A stretch of DNA of 64,000 bases, from NCBI RefSeq assembly GCF_900184815.1, contig NZ_FXXQ01000008.1, positions 1-64,000 on the forward strand, in the 5' to 3' direction. Positions 9,417 to 18,603 of this stretch are shown in pieces; the stretch's first letter is position 1; every line of letters starts with the position of its first letter. The DNA comes from Boseongicola aestuarii. GTDB lineage: Bacteria; Pseudomonadota; Alphaproteobacteria; Rhodobacterales; Rhodobacteraceae. The notes beneath the pieces are model-generated. The model saw only the letters and a list, made by a program, of their open reading frames with translations, was not told the DNA's origin and made no database searches. The position numbers and the translations under genes are program-made.

Positions 9417-10682
9417 ATGATGGATGCGATGGACGTAAGCGCTGTGATGGCGGACCTTGGACGCAATGCGCGTGCGGCGGCGGCAGAACTGGCTTTTGCC
9501 TCTGGTGCGGACAAGGCGCTGGCTTTGACTGCGGCGGCGGATGCGGTCTGGGCGCGGCGCGATGAGATCATTGCGGCGAACGCAAAAGACATGGCTTTCG
9601 GGCGCGAAAAAGGGCTTTCGGCTGCGATGCTGGACCGGCTGATGTTGGACGAGGCACGTGTACAGAGCATTTGCGACGGGCTGCGCGCAGTTGCGGCGCA
9701 GGACGATCCGGTGGGCCGGACGATGGATGAATGGGACCGACCGAACGGGTTGCATATCAAGCGCGTGCGCACGCCCTTGGGGGTGGTCGGGGTGATTTAC
9801 GAGAGCCGTCCAAACGTGACGGCGGACGCAGGCGCTTTGTGCCTGAAGGCGGGAAACGCGGTGATTTTGCGCGGCGGGTCGGAGAGTTTTCATTCGTCGG
9901 GTGTGATCCATGGCTGTCTTGTCGATGGGCTGAAGGCTGCTGGTCTGCCGGTCCATGCGATCCAGCGTGTGCCGACACGCGACCGGGCGGCGGTGCGCGA
10001 GATGCTGACCATGACGGATACGATCGACGTGATCGTACCGCGCGGTGGAAAGGGCCTTGTCGGATTGGTGCAGCGTGAAGCGCGGGTCCCGGTTTTTGCG
10101 CATCTCGAGGGGATTGTGCATATCTATATTGATGCGGAAGCGGATCCTGAAAAGGCGCTGAAAATCGTGTTGAACGCGAAGACGCGGCGGACCGGGATTT
10201 GTGGCGCCGCAGAGTGCCTGTTGGTGCATCGTGATGTGGTCGACACCATTGGGCAGGGTGTGGTGCGCGCGCTTTTGGACGTGGGCGTCGAAGTGCGCGG
10301 CGATGGCAGTTTTTCGGCCATTGAAGGGGTGACGGCGGCGGGGGTCGATGATTGGGGGCGCGAGTTCCTTGATATGATCATCGCGGTGAAGGCAGTGGAG
10401 AACATCGACGAGGCGATAGAGCATATCCGCAGGTTCGGCTCGAACCACACGGATTGTATCGTGACGGAAAACGACGCGGCGGCGGATCGCTTTTTTCAGC
10501 GTCTGGACAGTGCGATCCTGATGCGAAACGCGTCGACCCAGTTTGCCGATGGTGGCGAGTTCGGGATGGGGGCCGAGATCGGCATCGCCACTGGCAAGAT
10601 GCATGCGCGCGGACCGGTGGGGGCCGAGCAACTCACCAGTTTCAAATATCTGGTGACGGGTGACGGCGCGGTCAGAACGTAA
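9417..10682 (+). CDS. proA: Gamma-glutamyl phosphate reductase
   Basis: A 421-residue aldehyde-dehydrogenase-fold enzyme for the second proline step. It contains [20 protein letters not shown], a [11 protein letters not shown] cofactor segment, the catalytic-cysteine region [12 protein letters not shown] (Cys near residue 262) and the ending [18 protein letters not shown]. The ATG at 9417 follows TAGGAGG. The 3' end overlaps the convergent chpT-like gene by 11 bases. Confidence 0.97.
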   Translation: MMDAMDVSAVMADLGRNARAAAAELAFASGADKALALTAAADAVWARRDEIIAANAKDMAFGREKGLSAAMLDRLMLDEARVQSICDGLRAVAAQDDPVGRTMDEWDRPNGLHIKRVRTPLGVVGVIYESRPNVTADAGALCLKAGNAVILRGGSESFHSSGVIHGCLVDGLKAAGLPVHAIQRVPTRDRAAVREMLTMTDTIDVIVPRGGKGLVGLVQREARVPVFAHLEGIVHIYIDAEADPEKALKIVLNAKTRRTGICGAAECLLVHRDVVDTIGQGVVRALLDVGVEVRGDGSFSAIEGVTAAGVDDWGREFLDMIIAVKAVENIDEAIEHIRRFGSNHTDCIVTENDAAADRFFQRLDSAILMRNASTQFADGGEFGMGAEIGIATGKMHARGPVGAEQLTSFKYLVTGDGAVRT

Positions 10683-11265
10683 CGGTCACGCGGGTCTCGC
10701 TGAAAAAGGTTGCGAGGGTGCGGTTTGCGGTTCCGGCCGCGCCCGCTACGAGGGCGAAATGCACATCCGACGCGACTACGTCCTTTGGGGTTTCGAGGCC
10801 GGTGATCAGGTGCCAAAGGGCGGCGTTCGCCTTGGTCTTTTCGCCTTTGGCATCCAGTTTCCAGTTCGCGCCGGAGCGCGACACGGTGATAGCGCCGCCC
10901 CACGGCAGCGCGTTTTCGAGGCAAAGAAGAACCAGAAATGCGAGTTTGACGTCGGCACGGGTCAAGGGGCCATCGACTCTCCATTCGATGGACGTCCGGT
11001 TCGAGCGAAAGCAATCGCGCAGGATGCCCTGTACTTCGCTCTGGCTGATTTCGACATCCGGACAGGCTGCGCCGAATGCTATGCGGTCGAACCTTATGCG
11101 GGCGTTCGCGTTTTCGACGGATTCTGCGATGAGGGCGATCTCGGGGCTGTTGCCTTGCCCGGACATCGTCAGAAGTTCGACCCCGTTGCCAATTGCGCCC
11201 AAGGGGCTGATAAGATCGTGACAGATGCGCGAGCTGATCAGCGCGTTCAAATCAGAGCCGGTCAT
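10672..11265 (-). CDS. chpT: ChpT-like histidine phosphotransferase
   Basis: A 197-residue protein with an N-terminal helical hairpin carrying [19 protein letters not shown] (phosphoacceptor His16) and a C-terminal pseudo-ATPase fold ([19 protein letters not shown]). This matches ChpT, which relays phosphate from CckA to CtrA and CpdR in alphaproteobacteria. The N-box region lacks ATP-binding residues, as expected for a phosphotransferase rather than a kinase. It is transcribed against proA with an 11-base overlap and divergently from the DUF3553 gene. Confidence 0.82.
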   Translation of the reverse strand: MTGSDLNALISSRICHDLISPLGAIGNGVELLTMSGQGNSPEIALIAESVENANARIRFDRIAFGAACPDVEISQSEVQGILRDCFRSNRTSIEWRVDGPLTRADVKLAFLVLLCLENALPWGGAITVSRSGANWKLDAKGEKTKANAALWHLITGLETPKDVVASDVHFALVAGAAGTANRTLATFFSETRVTVTF

Positions 11266-11300
11266 TGATATCCTCGGCGATCAAGTGGAAGGAACGTTGA

Positions 11301-11486
11301 ATGTCAGAACTGACAGCCCTGCTGGAGCCGGGCATGCTTGTTAGGCACCCGGACCAACCCGATTGGGGTGTCGGACAGGTGCAATCGAACATCGGCGGGC
11401 GCGTTACAGTGAACTGGCCGGATCTGGGAAAAGTCGTGGTGGATGGCAATAGAATCGGACTGTTACCTGTTTATGACGCAAATTAA
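11301..11486 (+). CDS. DUF3553 domain-containing protein
   Basis: A 61-residue protein with the DUF3553 pattern: PGMLVRHPDQPDWGVGQVQS then GRVTVNWPDLGKVVVDG. This is a small SH3-like beta fold related to nucleic-acid-associated CarD/UvrD tail domains. The ATG at 11301 follows GGAACG. It is divergent from chpT across 35 bases, an arrangement I recall as common in Rhodobacterales. Function is unknown. Confidence 0.85.
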   Translation: MSELTALLEPGMLVRHPDQPDWGVGQVQSNIGGRVTVNWPDLGKVVVDGNRIGLLPVYDAN

Positions 11487-11514
11487 CCTTGCTAACGCAA
11501 CCTTAGATTGTAAA

Positions 11515-11541
11515 CCACTCTTGTGACAATCGCAAGGGTGG
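11515..11541 (+). terminator. Weak hairpin after the DUF3553 gene
   Basis: CCACTCTTG (11515-11523) pairs with CAAGGGTGG (11533-11541) with one G-U pair, around 9 bases. It lies 28 bases past the DUF3553 stop and before olsB. With no T-run it is only a possible terminator or leader structure. Confidence 0.35.
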
Positions 11542-11604
11542 CGAAGATTGCATTGCGCGGCTTCGCCCTTTAGAACGCCCGAACCTGTCCGACGAAGGCC
11601 CGAC

Positions 11605-12381
11605 ATGGACCGAGGAGACGCTCATTTTACCACCCGGCTGGCCCTGACCGAGCGCGATTTGCGCGCGGCGGAGCGGCTTCGCTATGCCGTGTTCGTGGAA
11701 GAACTGGGTGGGAACGGGACTTTGGTGGATCACGCCGGTCGGTTCGAGAGAGATCGGTTCGATCCGCATTTCAGGCATCTTGTCCTAATCGACAAGCGGC
11801 GCGACGCCGAGGCTCTGGATCATGTGGTTGGCGTCTATCGTGTGCTGGACGCGGCAGGCGCGGCGGAGATTGGTCAATATTACTCGGAAGATGAATATGA
11901 CCTTTCAGCCCTGAAAGCGTCGGGGCGAAAATTGTTGGAACTGGGCCGGTCCTGCCTGCATCCGGATTATCGCGGCGGTATGGCGATGTATCATATCTGG
12001 AACGCATTGGCCGGGATCGTGGCCAGGGAAGAGATCGAGATTCTGTTCGGTGTCGCAAGTTTTCATGGGACCGACGTGCGCGCTCATGCGCAGGCTTTAT
12101 CTTTGCTGCATCACCAGCATCTTGCGCCGGCGGACGTGCGGGTGCGGGCGCGGGCCGAGCACTTTCAGTCGATGGATTTGATCCCCGATGCCGAGATTGA
12201 CCGGGTTCAGGCGATGCGTGCCGTGCCGGCCCTGATCAAGGCTTATCTGCGGCTCGGGGGCGTCATCGGCGAGGGGGCGTTTGTGGACCATCCGTTCAAT
12301 ACGATCGATGTGTGTCTGCTGCTTGATACCGCGCAGATGAACATGCGTGCGGCAGCGCGCTATCAGGCATCACGCGGGTGA
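11605..12381 (+). CDS. olsB: L-ornithine N(alpha)-acyltransferase OlsB
   Basis: A 258-residue GNAT-like acyltransferase that attaches a 3-hydroxyacyl chain to ornithine, first step of ornithine-lipid synthesis. The start at 11605 (ATG after GAAGG) is preferred over a TTG at 11548. Signatures are ERLRYAVFVEELGG, the hallmark ELGRSCLHPDYRGG, and the later LGGVIGEGAFVDHPFNTIDV. The stop overlaps the olsA GTG start (12378-12381), so the pair is translationally coupled. Confidence 0.9.
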   Translation: MDRGDAHFTTRLALTERDLRAAERLRYAVFVEELGGNGTLVDHAGRFERDRFDPHFRHLVLIDKRRDAEALDHVVGVYRVLDAAGAAEIGQYYSEDEYDLSALKASGRKLLELGRSCLHPDYRGGMAMYHIWNALAGIVAREEIEILFGVASFHGTDVRAHAQALSLLHHQHLAPADVRVRARAEHFQSMDLIPDAEIDRVQAMRAVPALIKAYLRLGGVIGEGAFVDHPFNTIDVCLLLDTAQMNMRAAARYQASRG

Positions 12382-13226
12382 GCCGCGATCCGACATGGGT
12401 CGGCGCGGATGATACGCTGCCGCCATTGCGACCCGGCGTACTTGGCTGGGTTCGGCTGGTCTTGCGCGGGGCGGTGTTTGTCGTTGTGACGCTTGGCGGG
12501 CTGTTGGTCTTGCTGGCTGTGCGATTGGTCGAGCGTCCCCTTTACGGGCTCGCGCGGCCCTGGACTCCCTATATCACGCAATGGGTCTGCCGGACGGCGT
12601 TTCGCGTCTTTGGGATGGGGTACAGCAGTCATGGCGAGCGGATGACGCATCCAGGGGCTGTGGTGTCGAACCATTGTTCGTGGATGGATATCTTTGCGCT
12701 GAATGCGGGCAAGCGGGTGTATTTCGTGGCCAAGTCCGAGGTGGCGGCATGGCCCCTTATTGGGTGGCTGGCGCGGGCGACGGGGACGGTCTTCATTCGG
12801 CGAAACGTGCGCGACGCAGCCGAGCAGAAGCGGGTCTTCGAGGCTCGGTTGACGGCGGGGCACAAGTTGTTGTTCTTCCCCGAGGGCACGTCGACGGACG
12901 GGCTGCGGGTGCTGCCGTTCAAGCCGACGCTGTTCGCGGCGTTCTTTTCGCCGGCATTGCGCGATATCCTTTGGGTGCAGCCCGTGAGCGTGGTCTATAC
13001 GGCACCTGACGGCGGGCCCGAGCGGTTTTACGGCTGGTGGGGCGACATGGATTTCGGCGCGCATCTGGCGAAGATTCTGGCGGCTTCGAAGCAGGGGTCG
13101 GTCGAAGTGATCTGGCATGAACCGCTTGAAGTTGCAGCTTTTTCAGATCGAAAAGCCTTGGCAAAGGCGGCAGAGGATGCGGTGCGGAGCGCGTTCGAGC
13201 CTCAGGACATCGCCGCGATCAATTGA
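12378..13226 (+). CDS. olsA: Lyso-ornithine lipid O-acyltransferase OlsA
   Basis: A 282-residue PlsC-family acyltransferase that completes ornithine lipid by esterifying the hydroxyl of the OlsB product. An N-terminal membrane helix (about 25-48) precedes the catalytic NHCSWMD box (NHx4D) and the FPEGTSTDG substrate motif. The start is GTG, overlapping olsB by four bases. The 3' end overlaps the convergent ThiE-like gene by 25 bases. A general 1-acylglycerol-3-phosphate acyltransferase is the alternative, but olsB linkage favours OlsA. Confidence 0.88.
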   Translation: MSRDPTWVGADDTLPPLRPGVLGWVRLVLRGAVFVVVTLGGLLVLLAVRLVERPLYGLARPWTPYITQWVCRTAFRVFGMGYSSHGERMTHPGAVVSNHCSWMDIFALNAGKRVYFVAKSEVAAWPLIGWLARATGTVFIRRNVRDAAEQKRVFEARLTAGHKLLFFPEGTSTDGLRVLPFKPTLFAAFFSPALRDILWVQPVSVVYTAPDGGPERFYGWWGDMDFGAHLAKILAASKQGSVEVIWHEPLEVAAFSDRKALAKAAEDAVRSAFEPQDIAAIN

Positions 13227-13822
13227 CCCAAGGCGAAGACCGCGTCGTCTTCGCGCCAGATCTCTTCGCCAATGCCAAAGAAGTCGGTGACTGGAGCAAG
13301 ATCTTGGATAACTTTGGCCGTCAACGCGCCTTCGGCGACGACCGGAATTTCGATCATTTCAGACCACCATTCGAAGAGGTCCCGCCCGGCTTTGGTGCCG
13401 TCTCCCAAGGCCGTATCGCCTGCGGGTCCGAATGAGATGTAGTCTGCGCCGATCTCGCCCGCGGTCATGCCGTCGTGGCGTGATGCCCCGCAGAACGCGC
13501 CGACGATGGCGTCAGGGCCAAGTGTCTTGCGCACGGTGCGGATCGTGCGCGCGCCGTCGAGAAGGTGGACACCGTCAAGCCCGAGGCGTTCGACGAGGCC
13601 GACGTGCGTATCGATTACGAGGGCGACGTCGGCTTCATGGGAGACGCTGCGCAGGGCGTCAGCGGCGCGCGACAGGGTGTCCTCGTCCGTGGTCGCCATC
13701 GAGAGGCGTACGCAGGCAATATCGAAGGCGTCGAGCACCTCGGCCATGCGGTCGGGGAAGGTTGATAACTCGAAGGCCGGGGGGGTCGAGAGATAGATTT
13801 GCGGGCGCGAGTCGTCGGCCAT
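13202..13822 (-). CDS. ThiE-like protein (divergent thiamine phosphate synthase family)
   Basis: A 206-residue TIM-barrel protein of the ThiE/TenI superfamily. It keeps LGLDGVHLLDGA and GADYISFGP, but the pyrophosphate-contacting segment normally HLGQ.D reads HLLDGA, and the TPTK loop after SFGP is AGDTALGDGTK. This suggests altered or lost thiamine phosphate synthase activity. No other thi genes are nearby. It overlaps the olsA 3' end tail-to-tail. Confidence 0.7.
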   Translation of the reverse strand: MADDSRPQIYLSTPPAFELSTFPDRMAEVLDAFDIACVRLSMATTDEDTLSRAADALRSVSHEADVALVIDTHVGLVERLGLDGVHLLDGARTIRTVRKTLGPDAIVGAFCGASRHDGMTAGEIGADYISFGPAGDTALGDGTKAGRDLFEWWSEMIEIPVVAEGALTAKVIQDLAPVTDFFGIGEEIWREDDAVFALGQLIAAMS

Positions 13823-13867
13823 TTTCGGCTCCGATTACAAGGTGTTGGACGGGCTATATCGCGTTGA

Positions 13868-14197
13868 TCACTTGAGGGGAAGGCTTCGGACGTTTTCGAC
13901 CGCCAATCCCATCAACTGACCGCGGCGCGCGTCATCCGCCATGGCCTCGTCGGTCACATCGACCATCCCTCCCATGGGACGCCCTGTGAAGGCCATGGGG
14001 CCGGCACCGTCGATCCGGAGAGCCTCGTCTTGGCGGGTCTTGCCGACGCGGAACATGCCGCCGCCCTTATGAACACCACAGAGCATGTGCCCGTTCAGCA
14101 TGAAACACAGCCCCCCGAACATGCGCTTTTCGACGACACCCCTGCGGTCAGCGAGGTCGCCGCGCAAAAGCTCGGCCAGTCCTTCGTCATAGGCCAT
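13868..14197 (-). CDS. TfoX/Sxy N-terminal domain protein
   Basis: A 109-residue protein starting MAYDEGLAELLRG with a GGAG site upstream. The longer frame upstream to 14650 is antisense to trmJ and is not used. The core VVEKRMFGGLCFMLNGHMLCGV is the TfoX N-terminal domain. The competence-related C-terminal domain is missing, so a competence role should not be assumed. Divergent from trmJ across 71 bases. Confidence 0.82.
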   Translation of the reverse strand: MAYDEGLAELLRGDLADRRGVVEKRMFGGLCFMLNGHMLCGVHKGGGMFRVGKTRQDEALRIDGAGPMAFTGRPMGGMVDVTDEAMADDARRGQLMGLAVENVRSLPLK

Positions 14198-14268
14198 AAT
14201 GGTTGCTCCCTTGTGCTTTGGGCGCACGGGTTCTAAGACCCCGCTCGATCCCTTGGAGCCGTTTATAC

Positions 14269-15003
14269 ATGACCCAGCCCGCTTTTGTCCTTGTTCGTCC
14301 GCAGATGGGCGAAAACATCGGTGCGGCGGCGCGGGCGATGTGGAACTTTGGGTTGGATCGGATGCGCGTCGTGGACCCGCGCGATGGCTGGCCGAACCAG
14401 AAGGCCGTGGCGATGGCGAGCGGGGCCGGGCGGCTTTTGGATGAGGCGCAACTGCACGGGGATTTGGCGGACGCGATTGCGGATCGGACGTTTGTTTTTG
14501 CAACGACCGCGCGGTCACGGGATTTGACGAAGCCGGTCTATTCGCCCGAAGAAGCGATGGTCGAGACGGTGCGTCGGATGGCCTCTGGTGAGCGTGTTGC
14601 GGTGCTGTTCGGGCCGGAACGGGCGGGCCTGGAAAATGAGGATATCGCAAAGGCGAATGCGATCATATCAGTGCCAGTAAACCCCGAATTTCCTTCGCTG
14701 AATCTGGCCCAGTGCGTGCTGCTGACGGGTTATGAATGGCGACGGGCGACCAGTGATGTGACGCCGGTTGACGTCGAGTTGGCGGGGACGGAGATGGCCT
14801 CGCAACTGGAGGTCGAAAAGCTGGCTGAGCACTATGAAGAACGACTGGATACGGCGGGGTTTTATTTCCCCGAGACGAAGGCCGAGGGCATGAAACGCAC
14901 GATGCGGAATATGTGGTCACGGATGCCGATGACGCGGGCGGATGTGCAGCTTTTCCACGGTGTGCTGCGTCAAATGGTGCGCTGGAAAGAGCGCGGCGAT
15001 TGA
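14269..15003 (+). CDS. trmJ: tRNA (cytidine/uridine-2'-O-)-methyltransferase TrmJ
   Basis: A 244-residue SPOUT methyltransferase that 2'-O-methylates position 32 of tRNAs. The start is the ATG at 14269 (MTQPAFVLVRPQMGENIGAA) after a GGAG site; the upstream extension lacks one. Motif 1 is PQMGENIGAAARAMWNFGL, motif 2 LFGPERAGLENEDI, and motif 3 NLAQCVLLTGYEW forms the knotted SAM site. The helical C-terminus is complete. Confidence 0.92.
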   Translation: MTQPAFVLVRPQMGENIGAAARAMWNFGLDRMRVVDPRDGWPNQKAVAMASGAGRLLDEAQLHGDLADAIADRTFVFATTARSRDLTKPVYSPEEAMVETVRRMASGERVAVLFGPERAGLENEDIAKANAIISVPVNPEFPSLNLAQCVLLTGYEWRRATSDVTPVDVELAGTEMASQLEVEKLAEHYEERLDTAGFYFPETKAEGMKRTMRNMWSRMPMTRADVQLFHGVLRQMVRWKERGD

Positions 15004-15057
15004 CTGGACGGCGCGGGGGCCGGGGCCTACATTCCGGGTCAATGAACGGAGCAGGAC

Positions 15058-16203
15058 ATGGCTGAAAAACGCAGCATTTTCGAAGAGGTCGCAAGCGATT
15101 CCAAACCGGTAGCGACGCCGAAAGGCGGACTGATCGACGGGGCGAAGAAGGGTGCCCGCGGGGCGATCCGGCGCTGGCTGATGGTGCTGTTCGCGCTGGT
15201 CGTCGTGATGATCGCAGTCGGTGGACTGACGCGTCTGACAGACAGCGGGTTGTCGATCACCGAGTGGCGTCCTGTGACCGGGGCCTTGCCTCCGATGTCG
15301 GAAGCGGCGTGGGAAATCGAGTTGGAGAAATACCGCCAGATCCCGGAATATCAGTTACAAAACAAGGGCATGAGCATGTCCGAGTTCAAGGTGATCTACT
15401 GGTGGGAATGGGGACATCGCCAGCTTGGTCGAGTGATCGGCCTCGTCTGGGCGCTTGGATTTGTTTACTTTTTGTTAACCAAGAAAATCCCGAACGGGTG
15501 GACTGGGCGGTTGTTGCTTTTGGGCGCTTTGGGCGGCTTGCAGGGCGCGATTGGCTGGTGGATGGTTGCCTCGGGGCTAACCGGAACGATGCTGGACGTG
15601 GCGTCTTACAGGCTGGCGACGCATCTGGGTCTGGCCTTTGTGATTTTAGGCGTGATCGCATGGTTCGTGATGCTTTTGGGGCGCTCGGACGCGGACCTGC
15701 TGGCCGCGCGGCGGGCGCGGGAGGGGCGCTTGTTCGGGATGGCGACGGGCCTCACGCATTTTGTGTTTCTGCAAATCCTTCTAGGCGCTTTGGTGGCCGG
15801 GATCGACGCGGGGCGCAGCTATAACGAATGGCCGTTGATGGGTGGTTCGTTTGTGCCGCCGACGGCGTTCGATTTGGAGCCTGTGTGGCGAAATTTCTTT
15901 GAAAACGCCGGGCTTGTACAGTTTATGCATCGCGTCACGGGGTATCTCTTGCTTGCGTTTGGCGTCGTCGTCTGGTGGCGGTCGCGCGGGTCGGGCAATG
16001 CGCAAACTCGGTTTGCGTTCAATCTGGTTTTGGCGCTGATGGTCGTGCAGATGGTGATCGGCATCATGACGGTGCTGTATTCCGCACCTTGGACTTTGGC
16101 CATTCTACACCAGTTCACGGCGGTGTTGCTTTATGTGGCAATTCTGCGCGCGCGTTTTCTGGCGCAATATCCGCGTGCTCAATCGTTGAGAGGCAGAAAA
16201 TGA
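15058..16203 (+). CDS. ctaA: Heme A synthase (COX15/CtaA type 2)
   Basis: A 381-residue inner-membrane enzyme oxidising heme O to heme A for cytochrome aa3 oxidase. About eight hydrophobic helices are visible. Conserved heme-ligating regions are SITEWRPVTGALPP (about 62-75), EWGHRQLGRVIGL, ATHLGLAF and MHRVTGYLL. The stop overlaps the next gene by ATGA. The N-terminus has a hydrophilic 40-residue tail. Confidence 0.95.
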   Translation: MAEKRSIFEEVASDSKPVATPKGGLIDGAKKGARGAIRRWLMVLFALVVVMIAVGGLTRLTDSGLSITEWRPVTGALPPMSEAAWEIELEKYRQIPEYQLQNKGMSMSEFKVIYWWEWGHRQLGRVIGLVWALGFVYFLLTKKIPNGWTGRLLLLGALGGLQGAIGWWMVASGLTGTMLDVASYRLATHLGLAFVILGVIAWFVMLLGRSDADLLAARRAREGRLFGMATGLTHFVFLQILLGALVAGIDAGRSYNEWPLMGGSFVPPTAFDLEPVWRNFFENAGLVQFMHRVTGYLLLAFGVVVWWRSRGSGNAQTRFAFNLVLALMVVQMVIGIMTVLYSAPWTLAILHQFTAVLLYVAILRARFLAQYPRAQSLRGRK

Positions 16204-17672
16204 CCGCATTTCAGGAGCTTATGGCGTTTCAGCGCGAGACCGAGGCCTTGGGGCAAGTCATGGGGCGGCTTGGCTGGGACCAGGAAACGGTGATGCCTTC
16301 GGGGGCTGGTGCGCAGCGCGCCGAGGAAATGGGCGCTTTGGATGGCGTGTTGCACGCACGGCGCACAGACCCGCGCATTGGCGAGTGGCTGGAGGCTGCC
16401 GAGGCGCCGGATGAGGCGGGCGCACGGCAGTTGGATGAGATCCGTTTTGTGTTCGAGCGTACGCAGCGGGTGCCGGCACGACTGTCAGCCGCCCTGGCGC
16501 GCACAACGTCTCTGGCGCACCGGGCCTGGGCCGAGGCAAGGGCTGCGAATGACTTTGAGATGTTCGCGCCGAAGCTGTCGGAAGTGCTTGATCTAACCCG
16601 GGAAAAGGCGGCGGCCCTGGCGGATGGCGGTGATCTTTATGACGCGCTCTTGCAGGACTACGAGCCGGGCGCGAGCGGGGCGGAATTAGAGGCGATGTTC
16701 GGGGCATTACGGCCGCGATTGGTCGCCTTGCGCGAGCGTGTGCTGGGGTCTGAGCGCGTTGTGCCGCCGATGGACCGGGCCTTTGATGAAGCCGGACAAC
16801 TGGCGATTTCGACGACGCTGGCGGCGGCGTTCGGATATGATCTGAACCATGGCCGCATAGACAAGGCGGTGCATCCGTTTTCCAGTGGGTCGGGGTTGGA
16901 TGTGCGGATCACAACGCGAACCGAATTGCATAACCCAAGCAATTGTTTTTATTCGACGATCCATGAGGTGGGCCACGCGGCCTATGAGCAGAACGTGGAC
17001 GGTGCGTATTTGCTGACGCCTCTCGGATGCGGGGCATCGATGGGGGTGCATGAGAGCCAGTCGCGGATATATGAGAACCAGTTGGGGCGTTCGCGCGCGT
17101 TTACGGGCTGGCTTTATCGACAGATGCGCGGTGTGTTCGGGGACTTTGGTGTGGCGAACGAGGATGACTTCTATGCCGCGATAAACCGTTGTAATACCGG
17201 GTATATTCGCACCGAGGCGAATGAGGTGCATTATAACCTGCATGTGCTGTTGCGGTTCGATCTGGAGCGGGATCTGGTGGCGGGGCGGCTTGAGGTGGCG
17301 GATTTGCCAGAGGCCTGGAATGCACGCTTTTTCAAAGACTTCGGCGTCGAAGTTGATGTTCCGGCAAACGGGGTCTTGCAGGACGTACACTGGTCGGAAG
17401 CCTTGTTTGGATATTTTCCGACATATACGCTTGGTAACGTCTACGCGGGATGCCTCAATGCGGCGATGCGGGCAGAGGTTTCGGGGCTCGATGAGGCGTT
17501 GTCGCTGGGCGATACAAGGCCCGCAACCGACTGGCTTAAAACGAAAATCCAGCGTCATGGGAAACGGTATCAGCCGAAGGACCTGATCGGGAAGGCCACT
17601 GGTGCGGCTCCGAGTGAAGCGCCTCTGCTGGAGTATCTCGAAACGAAATTCGGCGGCATTTACGGCCTGTAA
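16200..17672 (+). CDS. Carboxypeptidase M32 (Taq family)
   Basis: A 490-residue metallocarboxypeptidase. The start at 16200 (ATG in the ATGA overlap with ctaA) gives the family-typical MTAFQELMAFQRETEALGQ; the open frame further upstream lies within ctaA. The zinc site HEVGH is at 255-259 (TIHEVGHAAYEQN), followed by GVHESQSRIYEN with the third ligand glutamate. It trims C-terminal residues from peptides in the cytosol. Tandem 11-bp repeats begin 7 bases after the stop. Confidence 0.92.
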   Translation: MTAFQELMAFQRETEALGQVMGRLGWDQETVMPSGAGAQRAEEMGALDGVLHARRTDPRIGEWLEAAEAPDEAGARQLDEIRFVFERTQRVPARLSAALARTTSLAHRAWAEARAANDFEMFAPKLSEVLDLTREKAAALADGGDLYDALLQDYEPGASGAELEAMFGALRPRLVALRERVLGSERVVPPMDRAFDEAGQLAISTTLAAAFGYDLNHGRIDKAVHPFSSGSGLDVRITTRTELHNPSNCFYSTIHEVGHAAYEQNVDGAYLLTPLGCGASMGVHESQSRIYENQLGRSRAFTGWLYRQMRGVFGDFGVANEDDFYAAINRCNTGYIRTEANEVHYNLHVLLRFDLERDLVAGRLEVADLPEAWNARFFKDFGVEVDVPANGVLQDVHWSEALFGYFPTYTLGNVYAGCLNAAMRAEVSGLDEALSLGDTRPATDWLKTKIQRHGKRYQPKDLIGKATGAAPSEAPLLEYLETKFGGIYGL

Positions 17673-17679
17673 AGGCGAT

Positions 17680-17723
17680 GTCGGTATCACGTCGGTACAA
17701 CGTCGGTTTCGCGTCGGTGCGAC
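17680..17723. repeat. 11-bp tandem repeat, four units (locus 1)
   Basis: Four consecutive 11-base units starting GTCGGT: GTCGGTATCAC, GTCGGTACAAC, GTCGGTTTCGC, GTCGGTGCGAC. They fill the space between the M32 peptidase stop and the end of the convergent DUF1801 gene. A second array with the same unit and the same final unit head (GTCGGTGCGA) follows mccB at 35197-35240. Confidence 0.85.
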
Positions 17724-17735
17724 CGTTTTGCGGGT

Positions 17736-18143
17736 TTACGTTGGCTTAACGTCCCAATGGTTGCGCAGATCTGCAAGACCGGCACGGATCAGATCGTGCA
17801 CGGCGTTGGGGTCCACGCGGTCCAGTCCGGGGATGTACCAGCAGCTTTTGCCGCGTTTGTGCGGTCCAAGGCGTTGGGCGATGTCCCCGAAGTCCGCGTA
17901 GCCAGGAAGAATGTGGAGTGCGACGTCCCGGCTGCGGATATTGAAGCCGGTTGCGAAGAAATCGCCGTGGCGACCGCTTTCGTATGTGTAGTGGTATGTG
18001 CCATAGCCGATCATTTTACCCCAGAGACGGGGGGTCCAGCCGGTGGCTTTGCGAAAGAGCGCATCGAGGCGCTCGGCTTCGGCGCGCTTTTTCGGGTCGG
18101 TGAAGACGTCTAGTGGGTTTCCCACGGGCCGGTCCTTTGACAC
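17736..18143 (-). CDS. DUF1801 domain-containing protein
   Basis: A 135-residue protein of the DUF1801 (YdhG-like) family: the WTPRLWGKMIGYGTYHYTYESGR region and the later LHILPGYADF and CWYIPGLDRVD. It is believed to be a small alpha/beta fold of unknown function. It is convergent with the M32 peptidase across the tandem repeats and divergent from the thioesterase gene across 37 bases. Confidence 0.8.
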   Translation of the reverse strand: MSKDRPVGNPLDVFTDPKKRAEAERLDALFRKATGWTPRLWGKMIGYGTYHYTYESGRHGDFFATGFNIRSRDVALHILPGYADFGDIAQRLGPHKRGKSCWYIPGLDRVDPNAVHDLIRAGLADLRNHWDVKPT

Positions 18144-18180
18144 TGTGACACCAGATTATCACGAGGCGGAGCGCGCGGCT

Positions 18181-18603
18181 ATGAACACGAAACTGACCTT
18201 GGAAGAATTGCGCGCGTTTATTGCAAGAGAGTTTCCGCAGATGGCGGATGTTTACCGCGTAGATGCTATTGCGCCGATGTGGGCGCGCGTGTCGATGATG
18301 CCCGATGAACGCCATTTGCGACCCGGAGCGACGGTCTCGGGTCCGGTGATTTTCGGGCTGGCGGACTGCGGGATGTATTTTGCGCTTTTGGCGACGATCG
18401 GGCCGGAGGCTTTGGCGGTGACGACCAATGGCTCGATTGATTTCATGCGAAAACCTTTGCCAGGCCGTGCGTTGATCGCCGAAGTGACGCTGTTGAAAGT
18501 CGGCCGGGTTCTGGCGGTTGGCGATGTGGCGGTGCGTTCCGAGGGGGCCGACGGGATGATTGCGCGGGCGACCTTGACCTATTCGATTCCTCCGAAAAAG
18601 TGA
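18181..18603 (+). CDS. PaaI-family hotdog thioesterase
   Basis: A 140-residue hotdog-fold acyl-CoA thioesterase. The ATG at 18181 gives MNTKLTLEELRAF; the longer frame is antisense to DUF1801. The PaaI pattern is SGPVIFGLADCGMYFALLA (active-site Asp in LAD), then TTNGSIDFMRKPLPG. It probably hydrolyses small acyl- or aryl-CoA esters; the substrate is unknown. Its stop codon is part of the first hairpin of the downstream element. Confidence 0.85.
   Translation: MNTKLTLEELRAFIAREFPQMADVYRVDAIAPMWARVSMMPDERHLRPGATVSGPVIFGLADCGMYFALLATIGPEALAVTTNGSIDFMRKPLPGRALIAEVTLLKVGRVLAVGDVAVRSEGADGMIARATLTYSIPPKK

Noticed and set aside
13868-14650. Long version of the TfoX-like gene with 151 extra residues
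   Set aside because: The extra part is antisense to trmJ and Pro/Arg-rich. The ATG at 14197 has a proper ribosome site and gives the family length.
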